Shown here in pieces: positions 24,001 to 51,011 of a stretch of DNA of 64,000 nucleotides. The notes beneath the pieces are model-generated. The model was not told where the DNA came from. It was given only the letters and a program-made list of their open reading frames with translations, and did not search any database. Origin of the DNA: Nereocystis luetkeana (Eukaryota > Sar > Phaeophyceae > Laminariales > Laminariaceae). Location of the stretch: the NCBI GenBank assembly GCA_031213475.1, contig JARUPZ010000035.1, forward strand, positions 1,281,532-1,345,531, in the 5' to 3' direction. The position numbers and the translations under genes were made by a program. Every line of letters starts with the position of its first letter. Position 1 is the stretch's first letter.

Positions 24001-25164
24001 TACGCCGGTGTCACGCGAAGACGTGGAACAACCCGGGTGGCGTTTTTCTCTGCAGGGACACTAGTTACCCCCCCCCCCCCCCCCCACCCCCATCACCACT
24101 ACCGCCACCAACATCAACACCAACACCACCAACACCGACACCAATATGGTACTATCAACACCACTGCCACCACCACCCTACACCACCACCACCACCGACA
24201 CCATCACCACCACCCACTGCCAACACCATCACCGCCATCAACACCCACCAACACCACCACCAATACCACTACCAACACCCCGCCACCACCACTCACCATC
24301 ACCACCAACACCACCACCAACCAACCACGACCCCCCCCCCTCACCCCCCACCCCCCTTTCCTCCGAGTTCAGGTCCTCTCGGCGAAGCAGCCCGCGGTAA
24401 AGTTTTTGCGGCTGAGGAGCTCGGCGGCAGAGGGGGGTGACTACGACCCGGTGGCGCTGCCGACGCTGCTGCTGTACCGGGCGGGAGAGGTCGTCGGTTG
24501 CGTGACCCGAGTCACGGACGACATCGGGGAGAACTTCACCCAGGAAGACGTAGAGTGGCTGCTACAGGAGCACGACGTTTTCGAGGTGCGAAATTAAACC
24601 AGGGAGCTCGTAGCTTTGTCGGCGGGGGAGGGGAGGGGAGGGGAGGGGACGGGGGGGAGGGGATGGGAAGGGGTGGGGTTCGGAGGGGAGATTAGGAGGG
24701 GAGGGGGGGCGTACTCACTTGTTTGCGTTGCCTTAGTCATTTGACCATTAACCTTTCAGCAGGGAAACGTGGTGTGGCTGCTACAGGAGCACGACGTTTT
24801 CGAGGTGCGATATAATACTAAGGAGTTCGTAGCTTCGTTGGCGGGCGAGGAGAGGGGAGGGGGAGGAGAGGGGGAGGGGAGAGCAGGGTGCTTTTTTGAG
24901 TGTGGGCGTTCGCTTGTCATTGCCGTCACCGTGTTTTGGAGCCCGCCCATGATATCGTATCCTCTTTCCCACAGCAGACCGCACCGCCGTGTGTATGTTG
25001 CTACCCCCGTGCTTTGGATGGGCATGCTTGTTCCGTAGGCGAGCCAAAAGCCAGAAGGGGCGAGCGCGGAGGGCGGTGCTAAGGGGGCTCATCAGATGGC
25101 CACGGGCGGCGGGAAAGGGTCCGGAGAGGCGTTAGACAGCGACGACGAAGAGAGCGACAGCTAA
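21021..25164 (+). CDS. PDCL: Phosducin-like protein
   Basis: Four exons: 21021-21321 (ATG at 21021), 22119-22474, 24373-24585 and 25039-25164 (TAA). Phases 1, 0 and 0 all keep frame; the product is 331 residues (family about 300). The N-terminal helix region has WWDKDSDEE and acidic/basic helices. The middle has an Asp run, then FLGSYRRRRLEQLKA and FGQIKEAERSTFVSAVD, the conserved phosducin entry to the thioredoxin-like fold. The fold follows as VVVHLYEPYIGACRRMNRFL, AVKFLRLRSS, LPTLLLYRAGEVVG and the helix QEDVEWLLQEHDVFE. The tail is acidic, ending DSDDEESDS, a likely CK2 target by family analogy. Phosducin-like proteins bind G-beta-gamma and CCT and help assemble G-beta and other substrates. 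Its ATG sits after C-rich leader sequence. PDCL (PhLP1) is a better fit than PhLP2/3 because of length and the acidic tail. Confidence 0.92.
21322..22118. other. PDCL intron 1 (about 0.8 kb)
   Basis: Ordinary intron with CTG/GCT trinucleotide runs around 21830-21870 and a C-rich tract before the acceptor. No gene seen. Confidence 0.6.
22475..24372. other. PDCL intron 2 (about 1.9 kb)
   Basis: Begins with a G-rich tract and the poly(G)/GTACTCAT repeat family (22530-22640). An imperfect inverted repeat built on ACCCCAACC / GGTTGGGGT lies at 23388-23520, poly(C) at about 23791-23816, and a CAC/ACC tract at 24066-24350. No gene seen. Confidence 0.6.
24066..24350. repeat. CACCAC/CCAACA low-complexity tract
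   Basis: Nearly 300 bases of A/C-only trinucleotide-like sequence directly before the PDCL exon 3 acceptor, acting as a long purine-poor intron end. Confidence 0.85.
24763..24804 (+). pseudogene. Tandem duplicate of the PDCL exon 3 end (possible 42-nt cassette)
   Basis: Copies the last 31 bases of exon 3 and its donor, 219 bases downstream: TGGCTGCTACAGGAGCACG is identical in both. The copy has its own upstream acceptor (CAGCAG|GG) and donor (GAG|GTGCGA), is 14 codons long and phase 0. It could therefore be included without breaking frame, giving a second WLLQEHDVFE. The flanking sequence ..AGGAG.TCGTAGCTT is duplicated too. Confidence 0.6.
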
Positions 25165-26259
25165 CGCCATCATCGGACAGCTGTGGGGCTTTGCTTTCTC
25201 TAGACCCTTAACAACGAGCTCTCGTGTTCGTACGTTATAGCGTGCCTGTGCCGTCTATTGCTTCGATGCAATTTTTGTCGGCGTAAACTTATCTTTTAAA
25301 AGAACAGAAAAGAAAAAGGCGGAAAACAAGAACAAACTATAATTGTAGTGCCTGGTTCTTTTTTAGAGACCACCGTTAGAAGCTGACTTGTTTTTCGTGC
25401 GGCTCTTGCTCTGCGTAGCTTAGCTGGCTCGGCTCGGCTCTTGTGTTTCGTGTTTTGTTTCGGTTTTTGTTTGGTTTGATTTTTTGTATCCCCCGGCAGA
25501 CGGGCAGCAACAGAACGTGTCGACCCGCGATGTCCGCGGCATTGCGCCCCTGTTAGTCCGGGTGACGGCCTTTGGAGCCAGGGGAAGACGCACGGCCTCT
25601 ATAGGGGGCAGGATAAATACCGACCTAAAAGGTCGTTCCGAAAAGGCGTGACGAAAATTTCCGTTATTTTTTTCTTAGGGCAATGAATGGCCTTGTAGGG
25701 TCACTTACTTCTAAAGAGCAACTATTAATAAAAAATGTCATGGTTTTGTCATGATTTTTCTCGGAATTTTAGCTGCTCCTTCTCTGTGCTTCCCTTGTTC
25801 ACCCCTCGCGGGGCAGATTTTGGGCGGTCGGACGTGGACGTTAGAGCCGTGTGTCAGTTGTGTTGCTGCTGTTACCGTTGCTGTTGTTGTAGCATGGTGA
25901 TGGTGGAGAGAAGGTGTTGAGTTGATGCCGTCTTTTTTTTTTGTGAAAGTTGGCGGTCGCGGAACGACCGTGTACAACAGAGCAAAGCGTTTTTTTTTGC
26001 GTATTCAAAGGGTGTTTCTTTAGCGTCCGCGGGCGCAAATTGACGACGCTATTTTTTTTTTTGCAGCTTTTTTTGCTGTTGACAGCTGCTGCAAGTGGGC
26101 CTCGTATATATATAGCCCCCGACAAAGGATGCGTTTTTGTCACGGGGATGCATCGTTATTAGTACTGCTTACAGTAGAAGTTATTCGTATATACCTCGTA
26201 GGTGACACTGCTTCAACCAATAGTATGCGTTTCAACCTGTAACGTACCGGGCACCCCCC

Positions 26260-26368
26260 TTAACCCTTTTGAGTACTGCAGTCCCGTTTTGGGGGACAAA
26301 CCACTCAAGTTCTGAAGTAGTTTGCCCCCCTAAACGGTGCTGCGGCCCTGCTGCCGTAGAAGGGTTTA
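26260..26368. mobile_element. Family B miniature element, copy 2
   Basis: Left end TTAACCCTTTTGAGTACTGC, right end GTAGAAGGGTTTA. The internal arms GGGGGACAAACCACTC and GTAGTTTGCCCCCC remain paired; the right TTAA has decayed. Confidence 0.75.
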
Positions 26369-26570
26369 TTTTTTTTACCCTCTTGGGGCTTGAGAGGGAA
26401 CAAATAATTACGATTAAAAAAAAAAAGAAGGTGACGGTTTTACAGCTATAACGTCCACTTCTGAGTGATGATTGGGGGAAAGATGGTGGATGTTGGTGTC
26501 CGAGTTACTAATAAATGGTTGAAACGAAAGGCGCACGGCAACGGGCGGGCATCATGGCACCTATGGTGTG

Positions 26571-26653
26571 CACCACTCTGACCCGAAATATTGGGACCGC
26601 TAGCATATAAATAAATTATCTCCAAGCGTTCCTTACGGGCTTGGGTCAGAGCG
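26571..26653. mobile_element. Family D miniature element (CACTCTG ends), copy 1
   Basis: Ends CACTCTGACCCGAAATATTG and its inverse (GTAAGGAACG.. read on the other strand). An AT-rich centre with TAAATAAATTA lies between. No coding capacity. Confidence 0.6.
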
Positions 26654-26737
26654 ATGTACCCGTACCGCTGGGCGCACTCACTCTGCTCGTGGACGGTTGA
26701 TAGCAGCAGCAAAATTATACCAGAGGGTACCGGGTAC

Positions 26738-26823
26738 CAACCACCCTTGTCCGGAAAGGTAAGGAACCTTTTATGTTAATATCTAATACTTGAACCGTCC
26801 CTTATCACTTCCGGAGAGAGTGG
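26738..26823. mobile_element. Family D miniature element, copy 2
   Basis: TGTCCGGAAAGGTAAGGAACC at the left and CACTTCCGGAGAGAGTGGTG at the right, with an AT-rich centre; the same end structure as 49318-49404. Confidence 0.6.
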
Positions 26824-27645
26824 TGTTAATAGTTATTTCGGGTTGCTAGGTATATCTCGGAGGTCCCACGGGGGGTCGCTTTCTCGGGGTACCAGGTATA
26901 AAAATGCGGAGTGGGCGTGTGATAAGTCGTTGCTGCCACGCCGCCGACTCCACGTGCTCCGAAGGGTGTATTTTTCTTGTACATGTTACATGTTGAGCGA
27001 TGCTTTGGCGCGACGATAAAGGATGTGGTCTATACTGGGTGGGGTTTCCCCCGCCGTACGGAGGCATGCTACCGAGGTGTGAACATTGTACCTGATTTTT
27101 CTGAGGCTCGTTCGTCACTTTGGGAGCCCCGTACCTCACCCCAAAACTTTCTTCTTGAAAGTAAATCACTAAAATTACCTGTGGTACGTTTTTTAGAGCC
27201 CGTTTTATCGGGAAAAAGAAAAGGAACCTTAAATCCAATTTGAGCCTTCGCGAATTGGATTGTGAATTGGATTGAATTGTTGAGTTGGATTTCGCGGTGA
27301 AAAGGCGTGTTTATTGGGTGTCTTATCGGATCAGCAACAATCCCATGGCCTACACAACAAGATACCTGGCAGTAAAACACGCACACACGGGATTCTGACC
27401 TGACGATACTGTGTATCACTCTGGGCGTGAATACAAGGACCGCTTGGTCTTATAAATGAATGTATAAAAAGCTCTCATCTTTCTGCGCTAAGGGAGGGGT
27501 CTATCAATAGTCACAGTCAGAAACACATTAGAAACAGCGTTGAGTTGGTACAGAGAGGGGTGCGAACGATTTTTTTTTCAGTGCTTGATTTTTTTTCTTG
27601 TCCAGAACGGTATAAGGTCTTTTGTCAACGCTCGTAATAGTACTA

Positions 27646-27751
27646 TTACGGGGGACCATAGTAAATAGGACCTGCGGTATATACAAAAACCTGTATGTTT
27701 GCATATTTTTACCAACAATATCTGGTCCTATTTACTATGGTCCTCCGTAAT
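27646..27751. mobile_element. Family A miniature element, copy 3
   Basis: Near-complete copy: TTACGGGGGACCATAGTAAA at left, TTTACTATGGTCCTCCGTAA at right. The dinucleotide TA flanks both ends, as expected for Tc1/mariner-type target duplication. Confidence 0.92.
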
Positions 27752-28359
27752 ACTGTATGTACCAAACAAAGAAAAGGTATTATTTTCTCGGAAAATATCT
27801 GGTCGTCGAGAGAGAGAAAGAAAAAAGAAAAAAGCCTTCCGAAAATAAAAACGTATATATCGTATTGGCTACTTTATGACACCCTTTTATTACCGTTCGT
27901 TGTAGAGAGAAAAGACGAGCGCTGAAAAAAAAGGATGGCACGCACCCACCGTGCGAAGTCACACAGCGCTCATTCGCGGCATTTCGGCGAATACATTCTA
28001 TCATACACCCCTATCCCGGCACGGCTCTCTTGCGAGTCTGCGTATCGCACCATATATATCGTGCACGCAGGCTACATGGAGGCCGATAGAGTAGACGGGA
28101 TGGGGCCTTGAGCGAGAAACAGCCCAATAAGAAACTCTCGAGTCATTTTGCGGGGACGAGAAGGAGCAAAACATGTACCTGGTATAGATTTACAGTTCTT
28201 TCATGCCCAGCGGCAAGCACGAAATCCTACCTACCAGGTATGTTATAGTCTCTACTATGCTCAACTCAAGGACGGTTTTCGCCTTGCTCAGAAATTCGTT
28301 GTTGGCGGGCCCACACACAGCTATATACACCCACAGGGGTGAACAAAACAAACTAATGA

Positions 28360-29000
28360 CTAGACTGTCCGCGCGTTACGCAGAGCTCCAGCCTCGCCCT
28401 CGCTCTCGCCCTCCCCGCCCTCGACTTCTAACCCCCTTCCCTCCCTTTCCCGCCTCGTACTTCCATCAAACCGTCCGGCGTCACCAGCAAGCCGCGCCGA
28501 GCTCGCGCGGCTCGCGTCTCCCCCCAAGCTCATAGGACAGGCGCGGACGGATTCCATCCCTACAGGTACAAGAGAGGGCGTGAATATCATGTTCGGACGC
28601 CCCCCGGTCAACCCGCACCGCCCGCTACCGCCGCCGCCGCGGCTGGCGCGCCCCCTGCCCCTTAAAACGCCCCCCGTACGATTAACCTCGAGCACCACCC
28701 CTCGCTCGGTGGCGGCCGCGTTGATGTTGCTGCCTCCTTTCCTCCGCACCGTGAGCGAGCCGGTTGACAAGGATGATGACGATGACCCTTCGTGCCTTAC
28801 TCTACCTCCTCTCCCTAATACCACCCCCCCGCCTCCTCCTTCTCCTCCTCCCCTTTCGCCCCGATCCCGACCCCGGCCAGGCCTTCCACCGACCATTAAG
28901 GTGTGCCTTGTTCCCTCATTCCCACCACTCCCACCACCACCACCACCACCACCACCACCACCACCGCCGCCGCCGCTGGCTGTGGATAAAGAGCTGTCCA

Positions 29001-29052
<52 letters not shown>

Positions 29053-32000
29053 GCTCTGCTGCTCCTGCTCTTCTTGAGGGCCTCGTCTCCGCCTGGCCAC
29101 TTCTGCCTGCATCTGCTTGGCCGTTGTGAGCTTCACCGCCGTCGGGCCCGGTCGAAACAGGACCCCGTCCTCCACCAGGCTCGCGGTGGCGTCCGCGTCA
29201 AAGCCGGCGGACAGATAATACGGGGCAGTAGGAGTGAGCTGATTCGGCCCCCCGCCTCCGTGGTGAGCCCAACCACTATCACCACCACTCACGGCGGTAC
29301 CATATTTTCCTGGCGGGGATAAGAAGTCTCCATCGCGGTGGCGGCGGTGGCGGCCGGGGCCGAGGCGGCCGGGGGACGATGCCGCATCCTCTTGCGCGAA
29401 GATGGCGACTCTGTCCTTCCGGCGCTGCGTGCGGGACATGGTTTTGAGGAGAACTTGCCTCTCTTCTTCCGCTTTTTCCATGGCCCGGTTGGGGTAGAAA
29501 GGCCTTTGCTTCTTGATCGCCCGCGCCAGCCGCCGGTTTTCCGTCTGTGCGCGTCCGTTCCGACACGAAACGACACCCCCCGTGCATTCGCCACGCGACG
29601 GTGGGAAATAAAATAAGCATTTTTTTTTTTAGCGCGATACTGTATAAGGATGATGGCATACGAAGTATGTATATAATAAAGCATTACCAGGTACATATTG
29701 AACTTATTTCAGAGGGTTCCACCTCGAAATATGCTCGAGACGTCCAAGTTGGTGGCGATTGGAATTCTTGCGAGTGTGTCTAGGTAGAGCGCTTTGACGC
29801 TGCTTGCTGGTTCTAAGAAGCTGCATGGTACGAAATGAAGCAACAACAGGTGGTCGACCGGGAAGCAGCCAATTGTACCTGGGATTAGGTAGATCATACT
29901 GGCTGGTGCTACGCGGTAGTACGAGTAGTCCTCTTCGAAACTCGATGTCGATTTAACCGAACTCACCCCATTGTTAAGGGGGGGGGGGGGGGGGGTTCCT
30001 ACATCACTGAGTTTTGAGCTTTCACCAACAAAAAAATAACTGATCATACGCTACACAACACACAGAAAGTCAGATTTGTATTCACCCCGGTGCGTGGTCA
30101 AAATTCAAATGACTCTACCCAAGCAACAAATGAGTACGCCCCCCGCCTCCCCCCCTATGTCTTATATATGGGTTGGGTTGGCGTCGGTTGGCAACGACAC
30201 GATAAAACATGCCGCTTACTACTTGAGCTAGACAACCAGGGTACCGTTTTTTCTTGTTTTTGTTTTTCTCGGGCGGCCGGTCACAGCTGGCGATCGAGTT
30301 TTAGGTGATTTATGCGGTAGATAACCTTTCAACTCCGCACAACAAGGGGGGATTATCGTATCTCGTACCTGGTCGTGTTTTGTGGCAAGGCACCCAAGAG
30401 GCAGTTTCATAGTATCGCTGTTGTCTCTAGAAGTGGTCACACCGGAAAATAAAGCAGCTTATTGAAGCTGCCCTCCATATATATATTCAAGTCCGCCTCA
30501 CAAGCGGTTCTTAGTAGGATGCGGCTCACCCTTCATGCGACTCGCCGAACACCTCACGGTGCTTCGCTCTAGGTGCAAGCAATGCCTGCCCGGTCGGTGA
30601 AAACCCGACGTACTCCGTCCCGGCATTGTAGGGATGCGAGGGTCTATGGTCACACGACTACGACCATGGATGATATCGAGTACAGCACACCCCCTCCCAC
30701 CAGGTGGCGAGAATGCTTACACCAATCTAAATGGACCTTTTGAGTTTGATATCTTCAATCGATCTTTGAGATTCGACATGCATGGTGAATCGAGCTCTGA
30801 GTTCGGTCATCTCCTGTCGGAGCTTTTGAGTTTCGAGTTCTCGAATCGAGAGCTCTGAATTCCAAGATTCGAAAAAACGAAAATGAACGACACACGTACG
30901 TACGAGACCGAAATGAGCAGGCTCACGAGAACACAAGCAAACCTCGAGCTTGAGTAGTTTTTTCCGTCGCAAGCTCCCGCGGTACTCCACCGAGAGGTGT
31001 GCGTACTTCTGCGCCGGACCTCCCCGCTCCTCCTTCATGATGCCCGCCAGGCGATGCATGAGCGAATGGTTTTCGGCCGCGATCTCGCGCTGTCGGTCCT
31101 CCTGCATCTGTCACCCCGATTGCAGTTTTGTGATGCGGTCATGATTATCCGATCGTTGTTTGTTGGTGTGCTCACGTCAAATTAGCCTTTCTACGGGGAG
31201 GTGCCCAACAGCACCCAGGAGACACATTTGAATGCCATTTTGATAGTTCATCCCTTTGAGTTGTAGAGATACTTACCACAGGTGGTGTATTACGCACCGG
31301 GTACCTGATATATAATTTCGTACTACTACTGCATGTATGTGTGAGATCGGTGAGATCTAATATTTCCTGAAAAACTCATTTTTGCAAGCTTATATTAACT
31401 GTATCGTACCAGTACGCGACATGCTACGAGTACCTGTGCGAGGCGTGTAAAAAATATGCGCCGCGAATTCGTGAAGCACGATGCCAGTACAAGTACGTAC
31501 GTAAACGTGGTGCTCAGATCTACGCCACCTGTCTCCTCTGACATTTTTTTAGGACGGCGCAATCTGAAGCTGATAATTAATGACAATGCACAACAACGAC
31601 AACACCAACAACAGAACAACGGACCGAAACAACAGCACATCAGCAACAACACCAACACCAACACCAACACCAACACCAACACCCACAACAGCAACAGCAA
31701 CAGCAACAGCAATAACACGCCCACCAACAACAACTACCACACCGACAAGAGCAGCAGCAACAACAACATTCTGCTGTGCGTCAATACCCTGTAGTGCTGC
31801 TGTAGTACCAGTAGTACTGAAGACCAAAATAGCAAGCGACATAATGCACGTCTAGACATACAAATATGAGTCGTATGTAACAGCATCTTCGGCCCTAGCC
31901 CTGTTTACCTTCTTCTTCTTCGGCCTGGTGACGAGGTGAGGCATGTGAGCACACTCCGGCTGCTCGAGGTCAAGGGTGCTCTTGCTCCGCGCATCGTGCA

Positions 32001-32100
32001 CGCGTTGCAAGTGTTTTTGCTGTTCCAAAATCTCGCGCTTTACGGCCAAGAGATGCTCGCTTGGTCGGCCCCACGGTATGCGATAGTCTGCTGCTTTCAT
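28360..32100 (-). CDS. CFAP97 (Hemingway/KIAA1430) family protein
   Basis: Three minus-strand exons: 32100-31909 (ATG at 32100), 31107-30943 and 29544-28360 (stop TAG), all phase 0, 513 residues. Exon 1 has a helix HLLAVKREILEQQKHLQRVH ending in a Lys cluster. Exons 2 and 3 form the conserved module: REIAAENHSLMHRLAGIMKE, then KYAHLSVEYRGSLRRKKLLK, LETENRRLARAIKKQRPFYP and NRAMEKAEEERQVLLKTMSR. This is the spaced EN.xL pattern of the Hmw_CFAP97 domain, whose members act in axoneme assembly or sperm flagella. The rest of exon 3 (about 320 residues) is low complexity: a Gln run coded by (CAG)n, a Gly run, and Arg/Gly-rich sequence. Whether this tail is all one exon is uncertain. The assignment to the family is firm; the exact ortholog is not. 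Confidence 0.85.
28920..29053 (-). repeat. Coding microsatellites: poly-Gln and poly-Gly in the CFAP97 protein
   Basis: On the minus strand, (CAG)n at 29053-29000 encodes an uninterrupted Gln run, and (GGC/GGT)n at about 28975-28920 encodes a Gly run. Both lie downstream of the conserved domain and are likely length-polymorphic. Confidence 0.9.
29545..30942. other. CFAP97 intron 2 (about 1.4 kb)
   Basis: Contains a copy of the AAATGAGTAC repeat (30090-30145) directly followed by a family C copy (30150-30710). Just after the exon 2 donor on the minus strand, the exon frame stays open to 30727. Confidence 0.6.
30090..30710. repeat. Dispersed repeat family C, copy 1 (near full length)
   Basis: Reads TATATATGGGTTGGGTTGGC, GGCAACGACACGATAAAACA, then AAGTCCGCCTCACAAGCGGT, GTGAAAACCCGACG, GGGATGCGAGGGTCTATGG and ends at GAGTACAGCACACCCCCTCC. 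The same order recurs at 57150-57670 and 57700-58215. No coding frame is conserved between copies. Confidence 0.8.
31108..31908. other. CFAP97 intron 1 (about 0.8 kb)
   Basis: A CAACAACACCAACACC tract fills 31580-31780. No gene seen. Confidence 0.6.
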
Positions 32101-32612
32101 GGTCGAGGGTGCTCGCGGGAGCGTGCCAGTCAGCAGGAAGAGAGGAAAAAGGGGAGGAAGAGCAGGCTATGCTTCGGTGCTTGCGGTGCTTACGCTTTAT
32201 GATTGCATGTGTGTGTGGTGCCTGTTTGTCGATGCGAAAGCTGTCAATTCCTCGAAAATACGACCACGACGACGAATGAATGACGAATAATAGTACCAAC
32301 AGATCGAACAGTAAGATGAAACGACACAAAAACGCCTGTTGCCCGGTGTTGTCGACCATGGGCACGTGTGAGAGGCACCCGCGGGCAGAGTGTTTGTTGT
32401 GTGTGCTGGCATTTCTGTGTTTTGCTTGTTGACAAGGAAAGGGTCTCACAACCAAGCGACGAATCGATGTGATGCAGAAAACCGGGGGGCTGCAGCAGCA
32501 CACAGCAGACAGACAGGAGGAGTATCGGCGGAATAAACCTACACGATCTGGTACTTGTGAAAGGGTGGTGTTCGTTAGTCGTCAGCAGTATAGCGGATAT
32601 ACTGGCCAATAA

Positions 32613-32844
<232 letters not shown>

Positions 32845-35619
32845 CCCAGAGCCGGACACCGGGTATACATACAGCAGAACGCCAGCAGCAGCACGCCCGC
32901 TTCGTACGCACGCGCATACATGCGCATGCACGTACACAGTCGCGTGCATAAGATACACGTAAACAACCGCGCACACACGCACACGCGCGCACACACGCGT
33001 CGTAACCGCGCGCATACATGCACGCACGTAACAACAACAGAATAACACATACTACTGTAACCGCGGGCAAACACGCGCATATTACCCGTGCATAACCGCG
33101 CGCATACATGAAAACAACCGCGCGCATACAAGTAAAGCTACGCCACGGCGATGGAAGGGGGGGTATTCAGTATCATGCATGGCCGTCGGTGGAAGGGGGG
33201 GGTGCTTTCGGGCCCAGCAATTTACTACTGACTGATGACAGTAGCTCCTAAGCTGACGAACTGCGCAGTTTTAGCTTTGTAACACGACAGTGTGCGTTTT
33301 ACGATTGTATTCAATAGAGCCACTCAGGGCGGAAGAGGCGTTCTACGACAATAATAGAGGTTCACCCTAACTTTTTTTAGGCTCTCCTCGCTTGACGAGC
33401 TCCACACCTCACCCGAAAATGTTCTTCAGCAAAAATCAAATTACCTCCCGATGATTAATCTCATGGCCCAAGTATACCACACGTCATTTTTCGAAACAAG
33501 ATTGGCATTCCGACGAGTTTGGGTTAAAGGGAGCCCCATCATTCAAAACATTTTACGAGCGGAAAACGCTCTACTTGTACCTCTATCGTAGAACGCGTCG
33601 GAAATGTATAAGGGCCGTTTAGTATCCATATTTAATTGTCTTCCAGAATAGTGTGTGCGTACTTCTGTATACATCGTACAGCACAGGCGTCTTAGAATCG
33701 TTTCTGCCTGGGTGAGAATGCGGAAGTCAATGAACCTCCTGACAATAATCAAGTACGTGTCTCGAGCTATGTCGCAGCATGACACCACACATAAATATCC
33801 GCGCATGCATATAAACACACGCAATAACCGCGCATACACGCACGAAGATTAGGTAACTTAAAGTTCCAAGATATTCGTAGTACACACCGAAGACACGACA
33901 TACCGCGGCGCATCATGTACATACATACTACGTGCGCCCATGACGGCGAGCATACACGCACATGTACCGTTCGTCGGCAGCGCTTTCTTTAGCGGGAACC
34001 CGGCAGAGAGGAGCGGGCGGGGGGGCAGGGGGGTCACTCGATGGCGCGATTCTCAAACCTAACATAAAAAATGGAGTGTCACTCCATGCCGCTTGCAAGA
34101 GGATGGGGTTTTCCTGAAAGTCGAAAAATGTTGGGGGATGTTGTGTAATGCATTGTGGAGCTCCTAAAGCGAGGGGCCTCAGAGAGGTTAGTTAAAGCCC
34201 TCGCCGACCGTACCGTCGAAGCATGCATGCGTCTGAGGCCCTGACGCTGCTCACCGCAGCAGTTCCCCAAGAAAGCGCGGACATATTATCAACCGAAACA
34301 TTGAAGATTAGGAGCGGACACGCACACACGCGCTCAGTCAGGGAGGGCTACGACGTACGTACGTACGAAACGGTCTCGAAATAGCGAGATTCAGTTCTTC
34401 CTCGACGACAGCGCCGGCAGCGAAAAAAAAAACGGCAACAAAACAACGCAACGCACGTGGAGGAGAACAAGAGACCCGCCGCGCCCCCCCCCCCCCATGG
34501 AAGAGAACACCCCCTACCCCCATCCCTATAAAAAAAAACATCCCACATCGTACATATCCCCTCCCATGCCCCCTACCCCTCCCCCATGAAAAGACAACCC
34601 CCTCCCCCACCTCTCCCCAAAAACGCATCTCACATCTCGTAGACAACGTCCCCGCCATCTCGCCCCCCCCCCGCCGTCCCCGAAAAAAAAACAGATATCC
34701 ATCGTGTATATAAGGTAGATCGAACAAGCGCTTGTGCGCTATTAATAACAACAGCAACCGTGCACGTTCGCCACCTCTCCGCACGTTGTATCAATCAGCT
34801 AGAAAAAGGGAAACCACTAGACGAGACCCCCGGTGGGTGGGGGTGGCAGCCATCAGAGAAACAGTAGCGCAGCCTGCGAGACATTTGGGCGTGTTGTCGA
34901 ATGGACCCCCCATCCGAACAACTATTTCGAACCACGTCGCACTTTCGGAGAAGAAGAAAAAAAAGCGACGACGACGCCGCCGACGACGGCCGACGCATGC
35001 CTCTACAGTACGAAGTATATCATCAGGGGTGTACAACCTGCAATTTTCTGAAGCGGCTAACTCACTTGAAGAGCAGACAAAAAAAAAAAGCATGGCCTAC
35101 TTCCTGTACGTACTGCAGTAGGTCTGTAACCAAAAAAACGCCTCCGTAAAAAGCAAAACCAAGTTGTGCACTAGCCCCAATGTTGAGAAACCCAACCAGT
35201 CAGCAACACGTTGGCCAACAAAGTGCATCCACAGTCAGTCCGTAAATAGAAAGACCGCTTCATGCTTATATGCATACTCCAGCGGTCCTACTATTCACTT
35301 TTTGGAGTGGTATGAGGCACATGTCCTATCGTATGATAGAATGCACCGACGGCCCTGAAGTGCGGCCAAGGAGAAGCTGAGCATTAGAGCATTCTCAGCT
35401 CTCGGTGATACATGCGTGTCTCCACCCCCAAGCCCTCCGACGGGTACAGCACTGCTGCCTTCCTGTCGTATAGACGTGCTGTAGCTGGAAACCTTTTGCG
35501 CGCCGTGCCTCAGATGCAGAAAAAAGCCCCCTCCTCCTCCTTTTCCTCCTCCCCTGTCCAGGCTTCTCCCCCATCTATATAAAGCTTATCCAGCTTATAG
35601 TGCATTTGCTCGAAACCTG

Positions 35620-35700
35620 TTATCCCCCCATCGTAGGGCTGCGAGGGTCATTGCTCATACAACTACGGCCATGCCAGACATGACATGAGTACCCCCCCGC
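35620..35700. repeat. Family C fragment with poly(C) end
   Basis: GTAGGGCTGCGAGGGTCATT, ACTACGGCCATGC, then ATGAGTACCCCCCCGCC running into a long C tract. Confidence 0.75.
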
Positions 35701-35861
35701 CCCCTTCCCTCCCCCGCCCCCGCCCCAACTGCTCCCCCCCCTACCCCCCCCCCCCCCCCAAAAAAAAAAAAAGGCAGTGTCGTGAAAAAAAAATCAAGGA
35801 AAACAAAAAAAAACAAGAAGAACAGATGATTTGCTCCTGCAAACAAAAAACAAAATTGATT

Positions 35862-50463
<14,602 letters not shown>

Positions 50464-50537
50464 GGGGATATAGCTCAGTCGGCTAGAGCGTTTGTCTCAT
50501 AAGCAGAAGGTCGAGAGTTCGAGCCTCTCTATCCCCG
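50464..50537 (+). tRNA. tRNA-Met (CAT), elongator type, copy 1
   Basis: Full cloverleaf: acceptor GGGGATA/TATCCCC, D arm GCTC..GAGC, anticodon loop CTCATAA, T arm GAGAG-TTCGAGC-CTCTC. A box TAGCTCAGTCGG and B box GAGTTCGAGCC are intact, and a T run follows (from 50542), the usual Pol III stop. G1-C72 and the TTCGA T loop indicate elongator rather than initiator Met. Confidence 0.95.
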
Positions 50538-51011
50538 CACCTTTTTTTTACGATTTCTCCCAAAATGCACAAAATTATGATAAATCGAAAATCGGGCTGA
50601 ATTGAAGTACAAGTATTTCATACCGGTAAGCAGCAGCAGGGTCTCTACAGCTGCTGCGGCAGCAGTACATTATACTGGCACAACAGCAGTGTAGTAGTAG
50701 TAGTAGCCGCGGCAGTGGTGGAGAGACCCTTCAAAGAAGCGCCGTGGTTGGTATGTGTACGAAAAATAGCAGGTAGGTACGTATCAATCACCCTTTTACA
50801 CACCATTCACGGTACTACCCCACCCAGCAGTGGAAGCGCCCAGTCACAGGTGATGGAACGTGGCCTTCTTCTCGCTCCTTTTCCCATTTTTCTGTTGTAC
50901 GATGATGGTACACGTGTTTTTTCTTCGTGAGGCGGGAGGGGGGGGGGGGGGCGGGGGGGGGGGATCGCGGGGGGGAAGGGTGGTCTATGCACATGATATG
51001 TATGCACCTAT

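Larger units (their letters stand above)
25165..28359. other. Convergent intergenic region, PDCL / CFAP97
   Basis: No protein gene recognised. Contains family B copy 2 (26260-26368), two family D elements (26571-26653, 26738-26823), a partial family D copy near 27413-27480, and family A copy 3 (27646-27751). Confidence 0.55.

Noticed and set aside
28580-29322. Plus-strand open frames rich in Pro, His or Cys over 28580-29322
   Set aside because: They are the antisense of the CFAP97 exon 3 low-complexity region, including its poly-Gln and poly-Gly codons.
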